Shown here: one piece after another, positions 46,801 to 53,507 of the stretch
Numbering within the stretch: position 1 is the first letter of the stretch
Layout of the letters: each line of letters begins with the position of its first letter
NCBI GenBank assembly: GCA_016213645.1
Contig: JACQZY010000013.1
Span: forward strand, 1-64,000
DNA: 64,000 nucleotides
Origin: Actinomycetota bacterium
Lineage (GTDB): Bacteria > Actinomycetota > Thermoleophilia > Solirubrobacterales > JACPNS01
Direction of reading: 5' to 3'
Notes under the pieces: model-generated
What the model was told of the DNA's origin: nothing
Databases searched by the model: none
Seen by the model: the letters and a program-made list of their open reading frames with translations, nothing else
Position numbers and translations under genes: made by a program

Positions 46801-49800
46801 CGGCGGGCAGCGAATCGAGTTGACACTCGATGTTGAGGGACGAGGCGTCGTTGACGTTGAACATCGAAATCACGGTCGGCTGGTTGAATACCTGTCCGTC
46901 GGAGGGGCTTTGGATCGAGATCTCGGGCGTGAGATTGTCGACATAGAAGTTCCGCGTCTCCGGCGTCTGATCAACGTTGCCCGCCGCATCGATCGCGCGA
47001 ACCCAGAACATGTGGAGCCCCTCACTTAGCGGCCCGACAGCGAGCGGCGACGTGCACGAGTTGAATCCGCCCGTGTTGAGCCAGCATTCAAAGCCGACGC
47101 CGGGCTCCGAGGAGAACGTAAGCGCAGGGCTGGCGGTGGCGATCGTCGAGCCGTTTGACGGCGCCGCGTCTAGAGAGGTCTCGGGCGGTACGGTGTCGAT
47201 CGTGAACGTCGTTGCGGCGGCGGCGGAGTTGCCGCCGTCGTCGGTGCTGACGACGGTCACCGTGTGCGTGCCGTCCGCAAGCACCGGTGTCGTGTACGGA
47301 GACGTGCACGGTACCGGAGCGTCGGAATCCACCTGGCACGTCTCCGTGAATCCGGAGTAGTCGGTGATCGTGAACGCGACCTGCGGTGTCGGCCAGTTCA
47401 GGAACGATCCCGTATTCGGCGAGGTGACCGCCACGGTCGGGGCGACCGTATCGACGATGAAAGTACGTGACGCTGGCGTGGCATCGGCGTTTCCGGCCGC
47501 GTCGATCGCGTAGACGTCAATCGAGTGGACGCCGTCGGAGAGCACGGGGCTTGTGAAGGTTGAGGCGCAAAGCGAGTACGGCGAACCGTCGACGCGGCAG
47601 TTGTACGCGGAGCCCGGCTCGTTCGCGTCGAATGTGAATACCGGCGATGCGGCGTTGGTCACCGAAAGTTGCGCGGGCCCGCCGGTGATCGTCGTCTCGG
47701 GCGGCGTGCGGTCGATCGTGAAGTCGGCCACGGCGCTGCCGGAGTTGCCCGCGAGATCCGTGCTGGTCACGACAAGCGTGTGCGGTCCCTCATCAAGGCC
47801 CGACAGGATCGCCGGCGAGGAGCACGACTCGGCCGCCGCGCCATCGAGCCGGCAGGTCGTCGAGCCGTCTGACACGGAGAACGTCACCCACAGTCCCGTC
47901 CAGTTAAACACCGAGCCGCTCGGCGGATCGAGGATCGTCACGGTCGGAGGCGTGATGTCGACCGTGAACTCTCGCCACTCGGGCGTGGCTTCCGTGTTGC
48001 CCGCGGCGTCAACGGCGCGTACGCGGAACTCGTGCAGCCCTTCGGCGAGCGTACCGGTCGCAAACGGCGACGAGCACGGCGAGTAGCCGGTAGTGTCGAA
48101 TTCACACTCGAACGTCGTGTCGGCCTCCGACGAGAACGTGAAGGTCGGGGAGGTCGCGCTTGTGTAGCTGATGTGCGCGGGTCCGCCCGTGATCGTCGTC
48201 TCCGGCGGCGTGACATCGACCGTAAACGACCGCGCCTCCGGGGATAGGTCCGTATTGCCGAGCGCGTCCTTCGCTCGAACGCTGAAGGTGTGCGGTCCTT
48301 CGCCGAGCGTCGCGGTCGAGTATGGCGACGCGCAGGTGGCGAAAACGGCGCCGTCGACCGAGCACTCGAACGTCGTGTCGGCCTCGGAGCTAAACGAGAA
48401 GGTCGGCGTTTGGTCGTTGATCGTCGCGCCGTCGGCTGGGCCCGCGGTGATCGTCGTCTCAGGCGGCGTCGTGTCGACGATGAACGATCGGCTCACGGGC
48501 GTTTGGTCGACGTCGCCGACCGCGTCGATCGCCCGCACGTAGAAGGTGTGACCGCCGTCTGCCTGCGGTGTCGTCAAGTAGGGCGACAAGCAGGCGGCAA
48601 ACGCACCCGCGTCGATCCTGCACTCGAAGGTTGCCGGTGCCGACGCCGTGAACGAGTAAGTCGCGCTCGCAGTCGCGATCGTCGCGCCGTTGGCCGGTCC
48701 GGACGTGATCTGCGCCGGCTGGGGCAGGTTCGCCGTTAGGCAGCCGGTGAGCGTGTCGGCCACGTCGGCCGTGACGGTGTCGGTCTGACCGCCGCAGTTG
48801 GCTGTGTCGGCGGTCATGTCGCGCATCCAGAGCGTGTCGTTGCCCGTTGAGCCGAGCACGTTGTCGGAGCCGGCGCCGCCGGTCAGCACGTCGTCTCCGG
48901 CCGATCCGTCGATCGTGTCGTTGCCGGCCAGGCCATTGACGACGTTTGCCGTCGACGTGCCGGTGAGCGTGTCGTTGAAGCCCGAGCCGGTCAGGTTCTC
49001 GTTGTTGGTGAGCGTGTCCGAGCCGGCGCCGACCGTGTTCTGCGCCGTCGTCGTCGTAAGGTTCACGGTGACGCCCGCCGTCGCCGACGAGTACGAAACC
49101 GTGTCGATGCCGGTCGAGCCGTTCAGCGTGTCGTTGCCGGCGGCGCCGGTTAGGACATTGTCGCCCGTAGTGCCCGTGAGCGAGTCGTTGAAGGCCGAGC
49201 CGATCGCGTTCTCGTCGCCGCTCAAGGTGTCGCTGCCGGAACCGCCGGTCGACTGGGCGGCGGTGGTCGCCAGGCTGAGCGTGATCGCCGCCGTGGCCGT
49301 GGCGTAGGAAACGGTGTCGGTCCCGGTGCCGCCGGTGAGCGTGTCGTTGCCCGCGCCGCCGTCGAGTGTGTCGTTGCCGGTGCCGGCGTTCAGCACGTTG
49401 GCGGCGCTTGAGCCGGTCAGCACGTCGTCAAAGTTGGAGCCGGTAAGCATTTCGTCGTTAGTCAGAGTGTCCGTGCCGGCGCCGATGGTGTTCTGCGCGG
49501 AGGTCGTTGCGAGGCTCACCGTAACGCCCGCGGTCGCGTTGGCGTACGAGATGGTGTCGGTGCCGCCGTTGCCGTTTAGGGCGTTGTCGCCAGCGCTGCC
49601 TGTGAGCGTGTCGGCAGCGCTGCCGCCGATCAGGTTTTCGACGTCGGTCTGGATGTTGTCACCTTCGCCGGAGACGCCGTCGTTTGCCGTGCCGTCGATG
49701 GACGCGGTCACGGCGCTGGTGCGGGTGGAGTAAGTTGCCGTGTCGGTGCCGGTCCCGCCCCAGATCACGTCGACCCCGGTGTTGGGATTGACGCTGTCGT

Positions 49801-50704
49801 TGCCGGCACCGCCGCTGATCGTGTTTGCCCCGGTGCTGCCGGTAAGCGTGTCGTTGAAGGCCGAGCCTGTGAGGTTCTCGTTGTTACTCAGAGTGTCTGA
49901 GCCGGCGCCGCCGGTGGCCTGGGCACCGGTCGTGCCGAGGTTGACGGTGACCGCCGCCGTCGCCGTCGAGTAGTCGACGGTGTCGGTGCCGGTGGAGCCG
50001 TTTAGGGTGTCGTTGCCGGCACCGCCTATCAGCGTGTTGTTGCTCGACGAGCCGGTGAGCGAGTCGTTGAACGCCGAGCCCGTCGCGTTCTCGTTGGCCG
50101 TCAACGTGTCCGTGCCCGCGCCGACGGTGTTCTGAGCGGTGGTGGTGGCCAGGTTGACGGTCACACCCGCCGTGGCCGAGACATATGCGACCGTGTCGGT
50201 GCCGGCACCACCGTTCAGCGAGTCGTTGCCCGCCGCTCCCTCGAGCGAGTCGTCGTTGTTGCCGCCGATCAGCGAGTCGGCGCCGCTGCCGCCGGTGAGC
50301 GAGTCGTTGCCGTCACCGCCGTCGATCGTCGCCGGCGTCGCGGCGGTGTTGCGAAGCGAGTCGTTGCCGTCGAGACCGCTGATGCTCAACGAGGTGACAC
50401 CGGTCGAGCCGCACGTCACCTGGTTCGCGGTGACCGCCGTGCAGCCGGTGCCGGGCGTGAGATCGGCCGCTGTGTCGGTGATTGTGTAGGTCGATCCGGA
50501 AAGCGATACGTTGAGATCGTTGTTCGATCCGGCGCCTGCGATGAATTCGAGTACGCCGCCATTGACTCGAACGGTCGAGGCAGCTGCGGCGTTGACGAGG
50601 TTAACGCCCGCGACCGCGACCATCAATGCAGTAATCACTACTAATACAAAGCGTTTTACGGACCGGATACGTAATCGCAGATTCACCGTTTTAAAGACGA
50701 CCAT
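37844..50704 (-). CDS. Giant secreted RTX/Ig-like protein with C-terminal GH-A glycosidase-like domain
   Basis: 4286 aa. Sec signal peptide (about residues 12-45). RTX Ca-binding block 1 (about 100-655) with six 70-80-residue units containing GGAGNDTL-type nonapeptides. Twelve Ig-like repeats (660-1690), each with a Cys pair. Then alternating smaller RTX blocks (about 1780-1930, 2020-2410, 2600-3020) and seven more Ig-like repeats, a linker (3370-3635), and a TIM-barrel-like domain (3640-4286). That domain has YWSAINEPDNFG near 3820 (acid/base Glu of clan GH-A) and LWMTEGG near 3949 (nucleophile). It probably binds Ca and a polysaccharide at the cell surface. The substrate is unknown. I saw no LPXTG anchor. 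AAGGGGG precedes ATG 50707 and 50704; the second has better spacing. In-frame sequence up to 51034 is antisense dehydrogenase remnant. Base composition falls toward the 3' end. Confidence 0.85.
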   Translation of the reverse strand: MVVFKTVNLRLRIRSVKRFVLVVITALMVAVAGVNLVNAAAASTVRVNGGVLEFIAGAGSNNDLNVSLSGSTYTITDTAADLTPGTGCTAVTANQVTCGSTGVTSLSISGLDGNDSLRNTAATPATIDGGDGNDSLTGGSGADSLIGGNNDDSLEGAAGNDSLNGGAGTDTVAYVSATAGVTVNLATTTAQNTVGAGTDTLTANENATGSAFNDSLTGSSSNNTLIGGAGNDTLNGSTGTDTVDYSTATAAVTVNLGTTGAQATGGAGSDTLSNNENLTGSAFNDTLTGSTGANTISGGAGNDSVNPNTGVDVIWGGTGTDTATYSTRTSAVTASIDGTANDGVSGEGDNIQTDVENLIGGSAADTLTGSAGDNALNGNGGTDTISYANATAGVTVSLATTSAQNTIGAGTDTLTNDEMLTGSNFDDVLTGSSAANVLNAGTGNDTLDGGAGNDTLTGGTGTDTVSYATATAAITLSLATTAAQSTGGSGSDTLSGDENAIGSAFNDSLTGTTGDNVLTGAAGNDTLNGSTGIDTVSYSSATAGVTVNLTTTTAQNTVGAGSDTLTNNENLTGSGFNDTLTGTSTANVVNGLAGNDTIDGSAGDDVLTGGAGSDNVLGSTGNDTLWMRDMTADTANCGGQTDTVTADVADTLTGCLTANLPQPAQITSGPANGATIATASATYSFTASAPATFECRIDAGAFAACLSPYLTTPQADGGHTFYVRAIDAVGDVDQTPVSRSFIVDTTPPETTITAGPADGATINDQTPTFSFSSEADTTFECSVDGAVFATCASPYSTATLGEGPHTFSVRAKDALGNTDLSPEARSFTVDVTPPETTITGGPAHISYTSATSPTFTFSSEADTTFECEFDTTGYSPCSSPFATGTLAEGLHEFRVRAVDAAGNTEATPEWREFTVDITPPTVTILDPPSGSVFNWTGLWVTFSVSDGSTTCRLDGAAAESCSSPAILSGLDEGPHTLVVTSTDLAGNSGSAVADFTIDRTPPETTITGGPAQLSVTNAASPVFTFDANEPGSAYNCRVDGSPYSLCASTFTSPVLSDGVHSIDVYAIDAAGNADATPASRTFIVDTVAPTVAVTSPNTGSFLNWPTPQVAFTITDYSGFTETCQVDSDAPVPCTSPYTTPVLADGTHTVTVVSTDDGGNSAAAATTFTIDTVPPETSLDAAPSNGSTIATASPALTFSSEPGVGFECWLNTGGFNSCTSPLAVGPLSEGLHMFWVRAIDAAGNVDQTPETRNFYVDNLTPEISIQSPSDGQVFNQPTVISMFNVNDASSLNIECQLDSLPAESCSAPYVMSGLADGSHSLQVSATDIVGHASAASVTFTTDTTPPDVLITGGPAEGSTIADASPPFNFTSNEPGTTFECRFDENPMQSCASGVTPAVPLADGAHTFWLGATDAAGNGIMWLLSRNFTVDTTAPVVATTWPVNGARITNAAPQVTFTATDMSSITTTCQVDASQPEACASPYTTTSLAEGAHTVAVAAEDIVGNASASATTFTVDTVPPETTLDTAPSQGALIATNSPMFQFSSEPEAVFECQIEGSSWMPCTSGYTPLLSQGWQAFSVRAVDAAGNADQTPASVSFNVDSEAPVVTITSPTDGAVVNSASTTGYFVTTDTTATEDTCSLDAAPAESCSVRYDMGPLSDGQHTFSVYSRDAAGNVAMAAVTFEVQVVLAATVVSSVEVQPTFSYYEIRAGEGVQNDLTMTVDENGVNYQDLTAPMVAGPGCWLVDVHHVSCELGWLITLAYLGDQDDTMTFYTSSQYRSAVAGEAGDDEVFGGPGMEILGGGPGADTIHGDGEDGMSYNERTTGVRVEIDDLANDGAPDEHDFVDLDGGQIAGSLGDDVIIGDQFDNMLFGFNGDDEIHGGAGEDHIESEAGNDVIYARDDQADVVLCGIGEDEIIGDNGIDQTYGDCETADLSPDVEITSGPSDGGSSADPSPTFEFVSNEPSATFKCSVDWAAYISCESPFTIPMLGNGAHAFAVRPKDSVFSADLPAVTRNFTVSARPDVTVSGTRLTIDTGDGVASTINVDYVSSAYVVTDVADGFTAGDGCVQVDAHRVECADIGSIDSISVATSDGDDSISVGDGVAVVTAIDGGDDDDVIVGGSQTDTVVGGLGDDYVDGGTGNDVFIGGDGHGNGNDGGDYYDGGTGGQDEYRVGTAAGPVTISMSESVDGESVVANDGEANEGDNVLPSIERLVGGPEDDTFSTTDGLTPQQGVSRNLIGNGGDDVLVGGSGDDHLLGGGGDDALVGNFGNDTVSGGDGDDNLDGGEGADTLAGEAGVDTVDYSDRSEPLKIVNEGGAQTTSGALDGAEGDVFESSFERVLGGIDNDEIIGSDSAETIDPGYGDFSDGVDMVDARGGNDTLLLRDGMADIADCGDGVDSVTSDVVDESGLSNCEEVALADSVTFTSAPTEGSTISDRTPEFRFESPAGVWVECNIDQTEWAKCLSPYVTPSLSDGAHEVAVRPAGDDDPASVSQRSFIVDGTAPVVTIESAPIGTTAEMAPVISFSIDDPSATASCSTNGGDPVACVSLFTPGPVSEGSHSVTITAIDGLGNASSASVAFDVSFIIPNTEWIDGSLKIDLASSADAQDIEVSFDGDAYLISGEAGSLAPGFACKRITSTTLECDDRQGNYGPVVIQGSSFADEVVVGEDVRSSVEFNGGGGGDRFRGGAGPDVAIGGLGDDDLDGRAGADFLDGGDGDDALSVTDGEAEAIACGDGADSIDGDRLDTSTDCEAIETRSVAFERILPAPLPHTEYVYLAAPGESNEVSVVANSRIGRFSDRAAPITAGSGCSAEGQSDVRCAGQSATSVVVYAGDLNDSIRVRTTTAVAPQAFGEDGDDDIRGGPNMGEYWGGAGNDKLVASSLGDSLHGEDGDDLLIDGEGSNVFSGGNGVDTVDYSGRNVPLTIDLRDSYDNGSNGENDWIAADVENARGGHASDEITGTDSANVIDPGNGADLVYALDGDDTVSARDGSSDDIDCGDGADSLTADSLDQSPVGCETADSRVVVTIISGPGEGQAISEEAPDFEFAGDGQQSAFECSVDGAPFATCTSPFAVASLGDGSHEFTVRAVDGSLAQLGDPASRGFTVDTSAPTVSIIAGTADGAISYDSTPEFRFESGETGVTFECSIDNGGYTDCDTPYTPEFSEGEHSLSVRAVDPAGNRSAPEFRSFLVLQGALVELASAPEDDAHFQLISPVFEFSADPGISTECAIDGGEFSPCASPFTLESRYSGRRTFAVSAVDSDGNAGPPVVRSVIFDYGRAYRDVTRPATFIDGGPSDGSVIASSPAFDFSSNEPGEFRCRVDDDEWSACSSPWTATGLGEGDHTFEVAAIDESGNFTLRTASRKFRFAPSSFPPAVEQAIAMLDLAFPETLQTSATIGTADGSMTPAVSTEISQTAEQFDTQGSFVESNVALEPENGVAIETSEGAVNLAPVAVTAAATNGSVVNGNAALVGDFAGASDLAVRPTLSGLELNVLVPEPSGQVEFRWKANLWPGQRLALLDDGSVALMGPPVESGYGDLADIDPVNPDDTTGMGRDEYADDVNAIDAAEAANGDAVDLLIRKPVAKDALGASLPTNFTVDADAGEITLHVDTQGATGPVKTSARAVSNSTSKRKRSRSEKKYFHYGLAGGQPSMFAQPLETYLNGIMGQFSAINHSPAGATYRVLVPWDVVDDQPCKDPGGAEIPGGANGVVKSSDVDASVGTDNGNPYQFASRCWDLWQAQRKIFNAIQWSVRSGRTLDIYLSPEPVHWVPSAQCSSTPADITTRTFQPCNEGHLLGFYYRLYDNLQKFAHDHGGLIRYWSAINEPDNFGNVSVQTAAFSWFYAQRKIQTDPFCSPRTCEPVAGEFAFSGSSKFRSRYVRLLVKTAKGIPMDPPSVWSFHDYGDISTPGKKYKAGSSNVKQTDHGTEKFKVLTNIVALINGNRDLREAKLWMTEGGVALNRGKYPAVQGNSDNARKTAAPLAMNRFLFFMRANARKSAWRGYLSNGGDSASKLFSSVQGAFLYQLQEGDGIPPGETVAGFDSSLLEHPEQRCPPEDRLNWNGSEPDCHTPRREGENGEYQTRPRPALCYLLSWKVDDTCGGDNRASGDWNGVQGSGGQTAVRSMHHSNAVGGTGVGIHVDLNTTPAKFQLEPDKAYEYTVSYELCVWSGPFGVAPGDRCEKPVACHPIYCGDIGLDPIWQQGPDSSDTRFTISENEAFNHAIPDKMNITLMLGNPNDCPGDKPKPYMYTITPVFTLRESDVDESDDATDYVVRGMPAEHPFPMYYCRYS

Positions 50705-50953
50705 CATTTTCCCCCTTGAATCCAACGAATTGGTCCCTATCCCGAATCGAATAAACCCAGCCACAAGCTGATTTGCAGTCGCGATGTGGTTTAGCCGTAA
50801 AGCCTTCACGACTCCGATAAGCGGTGACACTATACCGAAGAGTAACTGCGACAAACAAACATAAATAGGGAGTATTCCGACCTCGAAATGTTTCTTGGAC
50901 CACCGAACCACTCCAGTTTCCCGATAAGACATACGGATCAATTCCAGTTCGAC

Positions 50954-51336
50954 TGACGGCGACGCCGCCGGTGTCAGGTTCGAACAGGTCGACGACCAAC
51001 TAGCGCTCGGCAACGCTCGCGTGGCACGCGTCAACGTTCAACGGCGCCGTGCGCGACATGCTCGCGCGCATGAGCGAGCGCGAACTGGGAATGCCCCAGG
51101 CATCGCTGTCGGGCGCAGGCTCGGAACTGGCAATCGGACTGGCGAGCAAGATCTCCCTCACCGACGCCGCGGTGCTAACCACACTCGACGCCATCCAGGT
51201 CTTCGGCGGCATGGGTTACATGCGCGAGACCGGCGTGGAGAAGCTGATGCGCGACGCCAAGTACTGCCAGGTATACCCGCGTCCCAACTGGATTGCGCGC
51301 GACGAGCTGCTGGAACTGCAGCGGGAGCGCCACTAA
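50954..51336 (+). pseudogene. Remnant of the dehydrogenase-like gene, internally deleted
   Basis: 50954-51039 matches 35493-35578 at about 80% identity. 51041-51336 then matches 35747-36042 at about 98%. The 167 bp between are missing, which breaks the frame, and no start codon context exists. The last 95 codons still read identically to the intact protein's C-terminus. The sharp change in similarity suggests an older paralogue whose 3' end was later overwritten by recombination with the intact gene. Confidence 0.85.
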
Positions 51337-51476
51337 ACCTGTCTCGGGCCGGCGCCGTGCTCGCGCAGGGGCGAGGCGCCGGCCCAGCAGGAATCTGATG
51401 GACGGACCGTTGTTGGCGAGACCTTCAGTTCAGGCGGGACCCATCCCGGCCCGCCTGACCTTTTCATGCTGAGGTC
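51041..51476. repeat. Direct repeat copy B (436 bp), right edge of 15-kb segment
   Basis: Pair of 35747-36182, same orientation. It includes the hairpin and the terminator at 51430-51464. Differences seen include A/G at 51050, A/C at 51119 and a cluster of four near 51394-51408. Confidence 0.95.
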
Positions 51477-51711
51477 ACATTCAACTTTCCGCAGTTGAAG
51501 GATCGAGTTCCGTTGCGGCAACGCCCGGCGACGACTTGTTCGAATCAATCGCGCGGCGGTCGGTGATTCGCCGTAGCCGCTCGCCTAGGAGCGAGCACCT
51601 GGCGAAACGTTCGGCGCCACAGGCGCCGTATCTCAACCGGAGCGTGCAGCCGCACACTCCACCGATGCGTCGCTTGATTAGTGTGCACGCCCACGACCGA
51701 AGTCGCGACGT
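51337..51711. other. Non-coding stretch after direct repeat B
   Basis: Holds the duplicated hairpin and terminator (to 51464) and then the 89-bp repeat. From 51564 to 51711 I see no gene, only mixed sequence running to the convergent ATPase stop. Confidence 0.6.
51475..51563. repeat. 89-bp direct repeat, left copy
   Basis: Aligns without gaps to 53906-53994 at roughly 80% identity. The first 15 bases (TCACATTCAACTTTC) and the block TTGCGGCAACGC are exact. It starts at the very end of the 436-bp repeat. Confidence 0.75.
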
Positions 51712-52911
51712 TCACAAACGCATCCCCGCTTGAAAGCCACGCTGGGAAAGACGCTGCAGGTGATCCCGATATCCAGGAACCGCGAAGGCGAGCCGACCGC
51801 GCCCGTCGGCAATCACCACGCCTTTGTCGAGCAGCTGCTGACGCACGGGAGACACGGCAGTCGTCTGCTTGCCGAGCTCGCCGGCCACTTGGCCAATCAT
51901 CGCTTCGCGCGGAAGCCGCGCCATCGCGTTCACAAACTCACGTTCGCGCGGCGAAAGTCCACTTGAACGCAGTCGATAGAAGCTTGTATCGAGAGCGTCG
52001 ATTACGGCATTGCGTGCGACGTCGACGTCGCGTTGTGTGATTGTCTCACCGCCTGCGCGTCGCCACAGCTGGTCGCCCCATTCCTGAACGAGAAACGGAT
52101 AGCCAAGCGTTTCAGCGTCGATCGACTGCAGTGCGTCATCGGCGAAATCGCGCCCGAGTTTACGTGCCGGCACCTGAAGCGCTTCGATTACTTGTTCTGT
52201 CGTAAGCGACACGAGTTCATCGACTCGAAAAAGACGCTCCGCATAGGAACGGTTATGAACGAGCCGACCGGGGAGCGGCGGTAATCCGGCAACAACCGTC
52301 ATCAGGGGAAGGTCGTGTGTGCCTTCAAGCCGGTGTAGCGCCATGACAGTGCTCTCGAGCTGCGCTTCCGGCGCCTCGTGAAGCTCGTCGATCAGTAGCA
52401 ATAATCCGCGGCTTTTCGTACGGGCTGCGTAGGTAACGGCTCGCAGGACATCGACAAGTTCAACGCCGGCGCCGCGGCCCGCCTCGCCACGGCGATCCTC
52501 AGCGCTCAGAGTCCATTCAAGTTCAAAGGGCTCGCCGGCGCGAACCTTGATTGTGAGTGCCGATCGCACCGCTGCGGCGACATCACGGAGCACGGCTTTT
52601 GATGGCTCAAGATCCCGGATTGCTTGATTAAGCGCATTCAGCAAAAGCTCGTCAACTGGGCGACGGCGACGCGCCTCAATTTCGACGACGTGCCAGCCCT
52701 TCTCGATCGCGCGCGTGTGATATTCGCGAAGAAGTACCGTCTTGCCGAGACCACGAATTCCGATGAGAACCCGAGGCGGCGCGTATCCGCCGCGAAAGAG
52801 TTCATCCAATGACTCGTCGAAGCGCTCGATGCAACGTTCACGACCAGCGATGCGTGGCGGCGCGACGCCGGCGCCCGGCCGATACGGGGAAATATTTCGT
52901 TCTGCGCTCAC
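51712..52911 (-). CDS. AAA-type ATPase with C-terminal winged helix
   Basis: 399 aa. Walker A GIRGLGKT (residues 51-58, P-loop Lys57), Walker B LLLLIDELHE (Asp175-Glu176), and an ATPase-fold sensor region (VVAGLPPLPG). The C-terminal part (about 320-399, LSPREREFVNAMA, then GKQTTAVSPVRQQLLDKG) looks like a winged helix. This layout is like the orphan ATPase_2/STAND-like proteins in archaea and actinobacteria that go with DNA-linked or defence roles. The function is unknown. GTG start at 52911; no partner gene overlaps. It lies between the 89-bp repeats with VapBC. Confidence 0.8.
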   Translation of the reverse strand: MSAERNISPYRPGAGVAPPRIAGRERCIERFDESLDELFRGGYAPPRVLIGIRGLGKTVLLREYHTRAIEKGWHVVEIEARRRRPVDELLLNALNQAIRDLEPSKAVLRDVAAAVRSALTIKVRAGEPFELEWTLSAEDRRGEAGRGAGVELVDVLRAVTYAARTKSRGLLLLIDELHEAPEAQLESTVMALHRLEGTHDLPLMTVVAGLPPLPGRLVHNRSYAERLFRVDELVSLTTEQVIEALQVPARKLGRDFADDALQSIDAETLGYPFLVQEWGDQLWRRAGGETITQRDVDVARNAVIDALDTSFYRLRSSGLSPREREFVNAMARLPREAMIGQVAGELGKQTTAVSPVRQQLLDKGVVIADGRGRLAFAVPGYRDHLQRLSQRGFQAGMRL

Positions 52912-52984
52912 AGACGCATTATAGTTCTTTATAGATTCGTCGAACTTTATACGGCTTTATAGGAAATTTGGTCGTCCTGTCGAA

Positions 52985-53029
52985 CATCGGGATTCCTTTT
53001 GCAGTTTTCACGAGTAATCGAACATAACG
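52985..53029 (-). pseudogene. 45-bp relic of the giant gene's glycosidase region
   Basis: 42 of 45 bases match 39041-39085 in the giant gene. On the minus strand the piece still reads RYVRLLVKTAKGIPM in the same frame as the giant protein. It sits in the 185-bp gap between the ATPase and VapC genes, which otherwise shows nothing. Confidence 0.75.
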
Positions 53030-53096
53030 ATGGGTCTGCCCCAGCTTTGGTAGACACTCGTTCCCATTCCATCGGTTTCTTGTTCGCCAGAGGCTT

Positions 53097-53507
53097 TCAG
53101 ACAAACGGATTGACGATGGCCAAGTCGTCGACCGCTGACGCGACACCGAGGTCTTCGGTCAGCAGCAGCTCACACTCCGCGCGCAGCGCCGCGCAGACGA
53201 TCGCCGCATCAAACACCGACATGTCGCCCGAGGAAGCCATCGATACGGCGTCGAGCATCAGCGAGCGATCGGCCGGAACCACGTCGATGCGCGACGCCGC
53301 CTCAACGGCGGCCGCCGCGTCATGCACGTCCATTCCCAGTTTGCGCGTGCACACTGCGTAGAGCTCGATCAACACCTGTGTGCTTACGACCAGGCTTGAG
53401 CCGTGCGTCTCAAGAAGATGCTGCGCCTTGCGCTGCTTGGCTGCATCCGACGAGTCGATTGCGTAAGCGAGCACATTCGTGTCGACAAAGGCGCGCGGGC
53501 GTTTCAC
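53097..53507 (-). CDS. vapC: VapC-type PIN-domain toxin
   Basis: 136 aa. PIN-domain acidic residues: D9 in FVDTNVLAYA, E49 in VLIELY, D100 in SVFDAAI and D119 in LLTEDL. VapC proteins are Mg-dependent RNases that cut tRNA or rRNA. The GTG start overlaps the antitoxin stop by four bases (GTGA). The start at 53507 is fixed by the family's N-terminus. Confidence 0.9.
   Translation of the reverse strand: MKRPRAFVDTNVLAYAIDSSDAAKQRKAQHLLETHGSSLVVSTQVLIELYAVCTRKLGMDVHDAAAAVEAASRIDVVPADRSLMLDAVSMASSGDMSVFDAAIVCAALRAECELLLTEDLGVASAVDDLAIVNPFV

Noticed and set aside
50705-51034. Longer N-terminus for the giant protein
   Set aside because: The added residues are the antisense of the dehydrogenase remnant. 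The ATG pair at 50704/50707 has a ribosome site and is followed by a signal peptide.
36183-51040. Repeat-bounded segment as an insertion sequence or prophage
   Set aside because: No transposase, integrase, terminal inverted repeat or phage gene was seen. Only the two secreted proteins are present.
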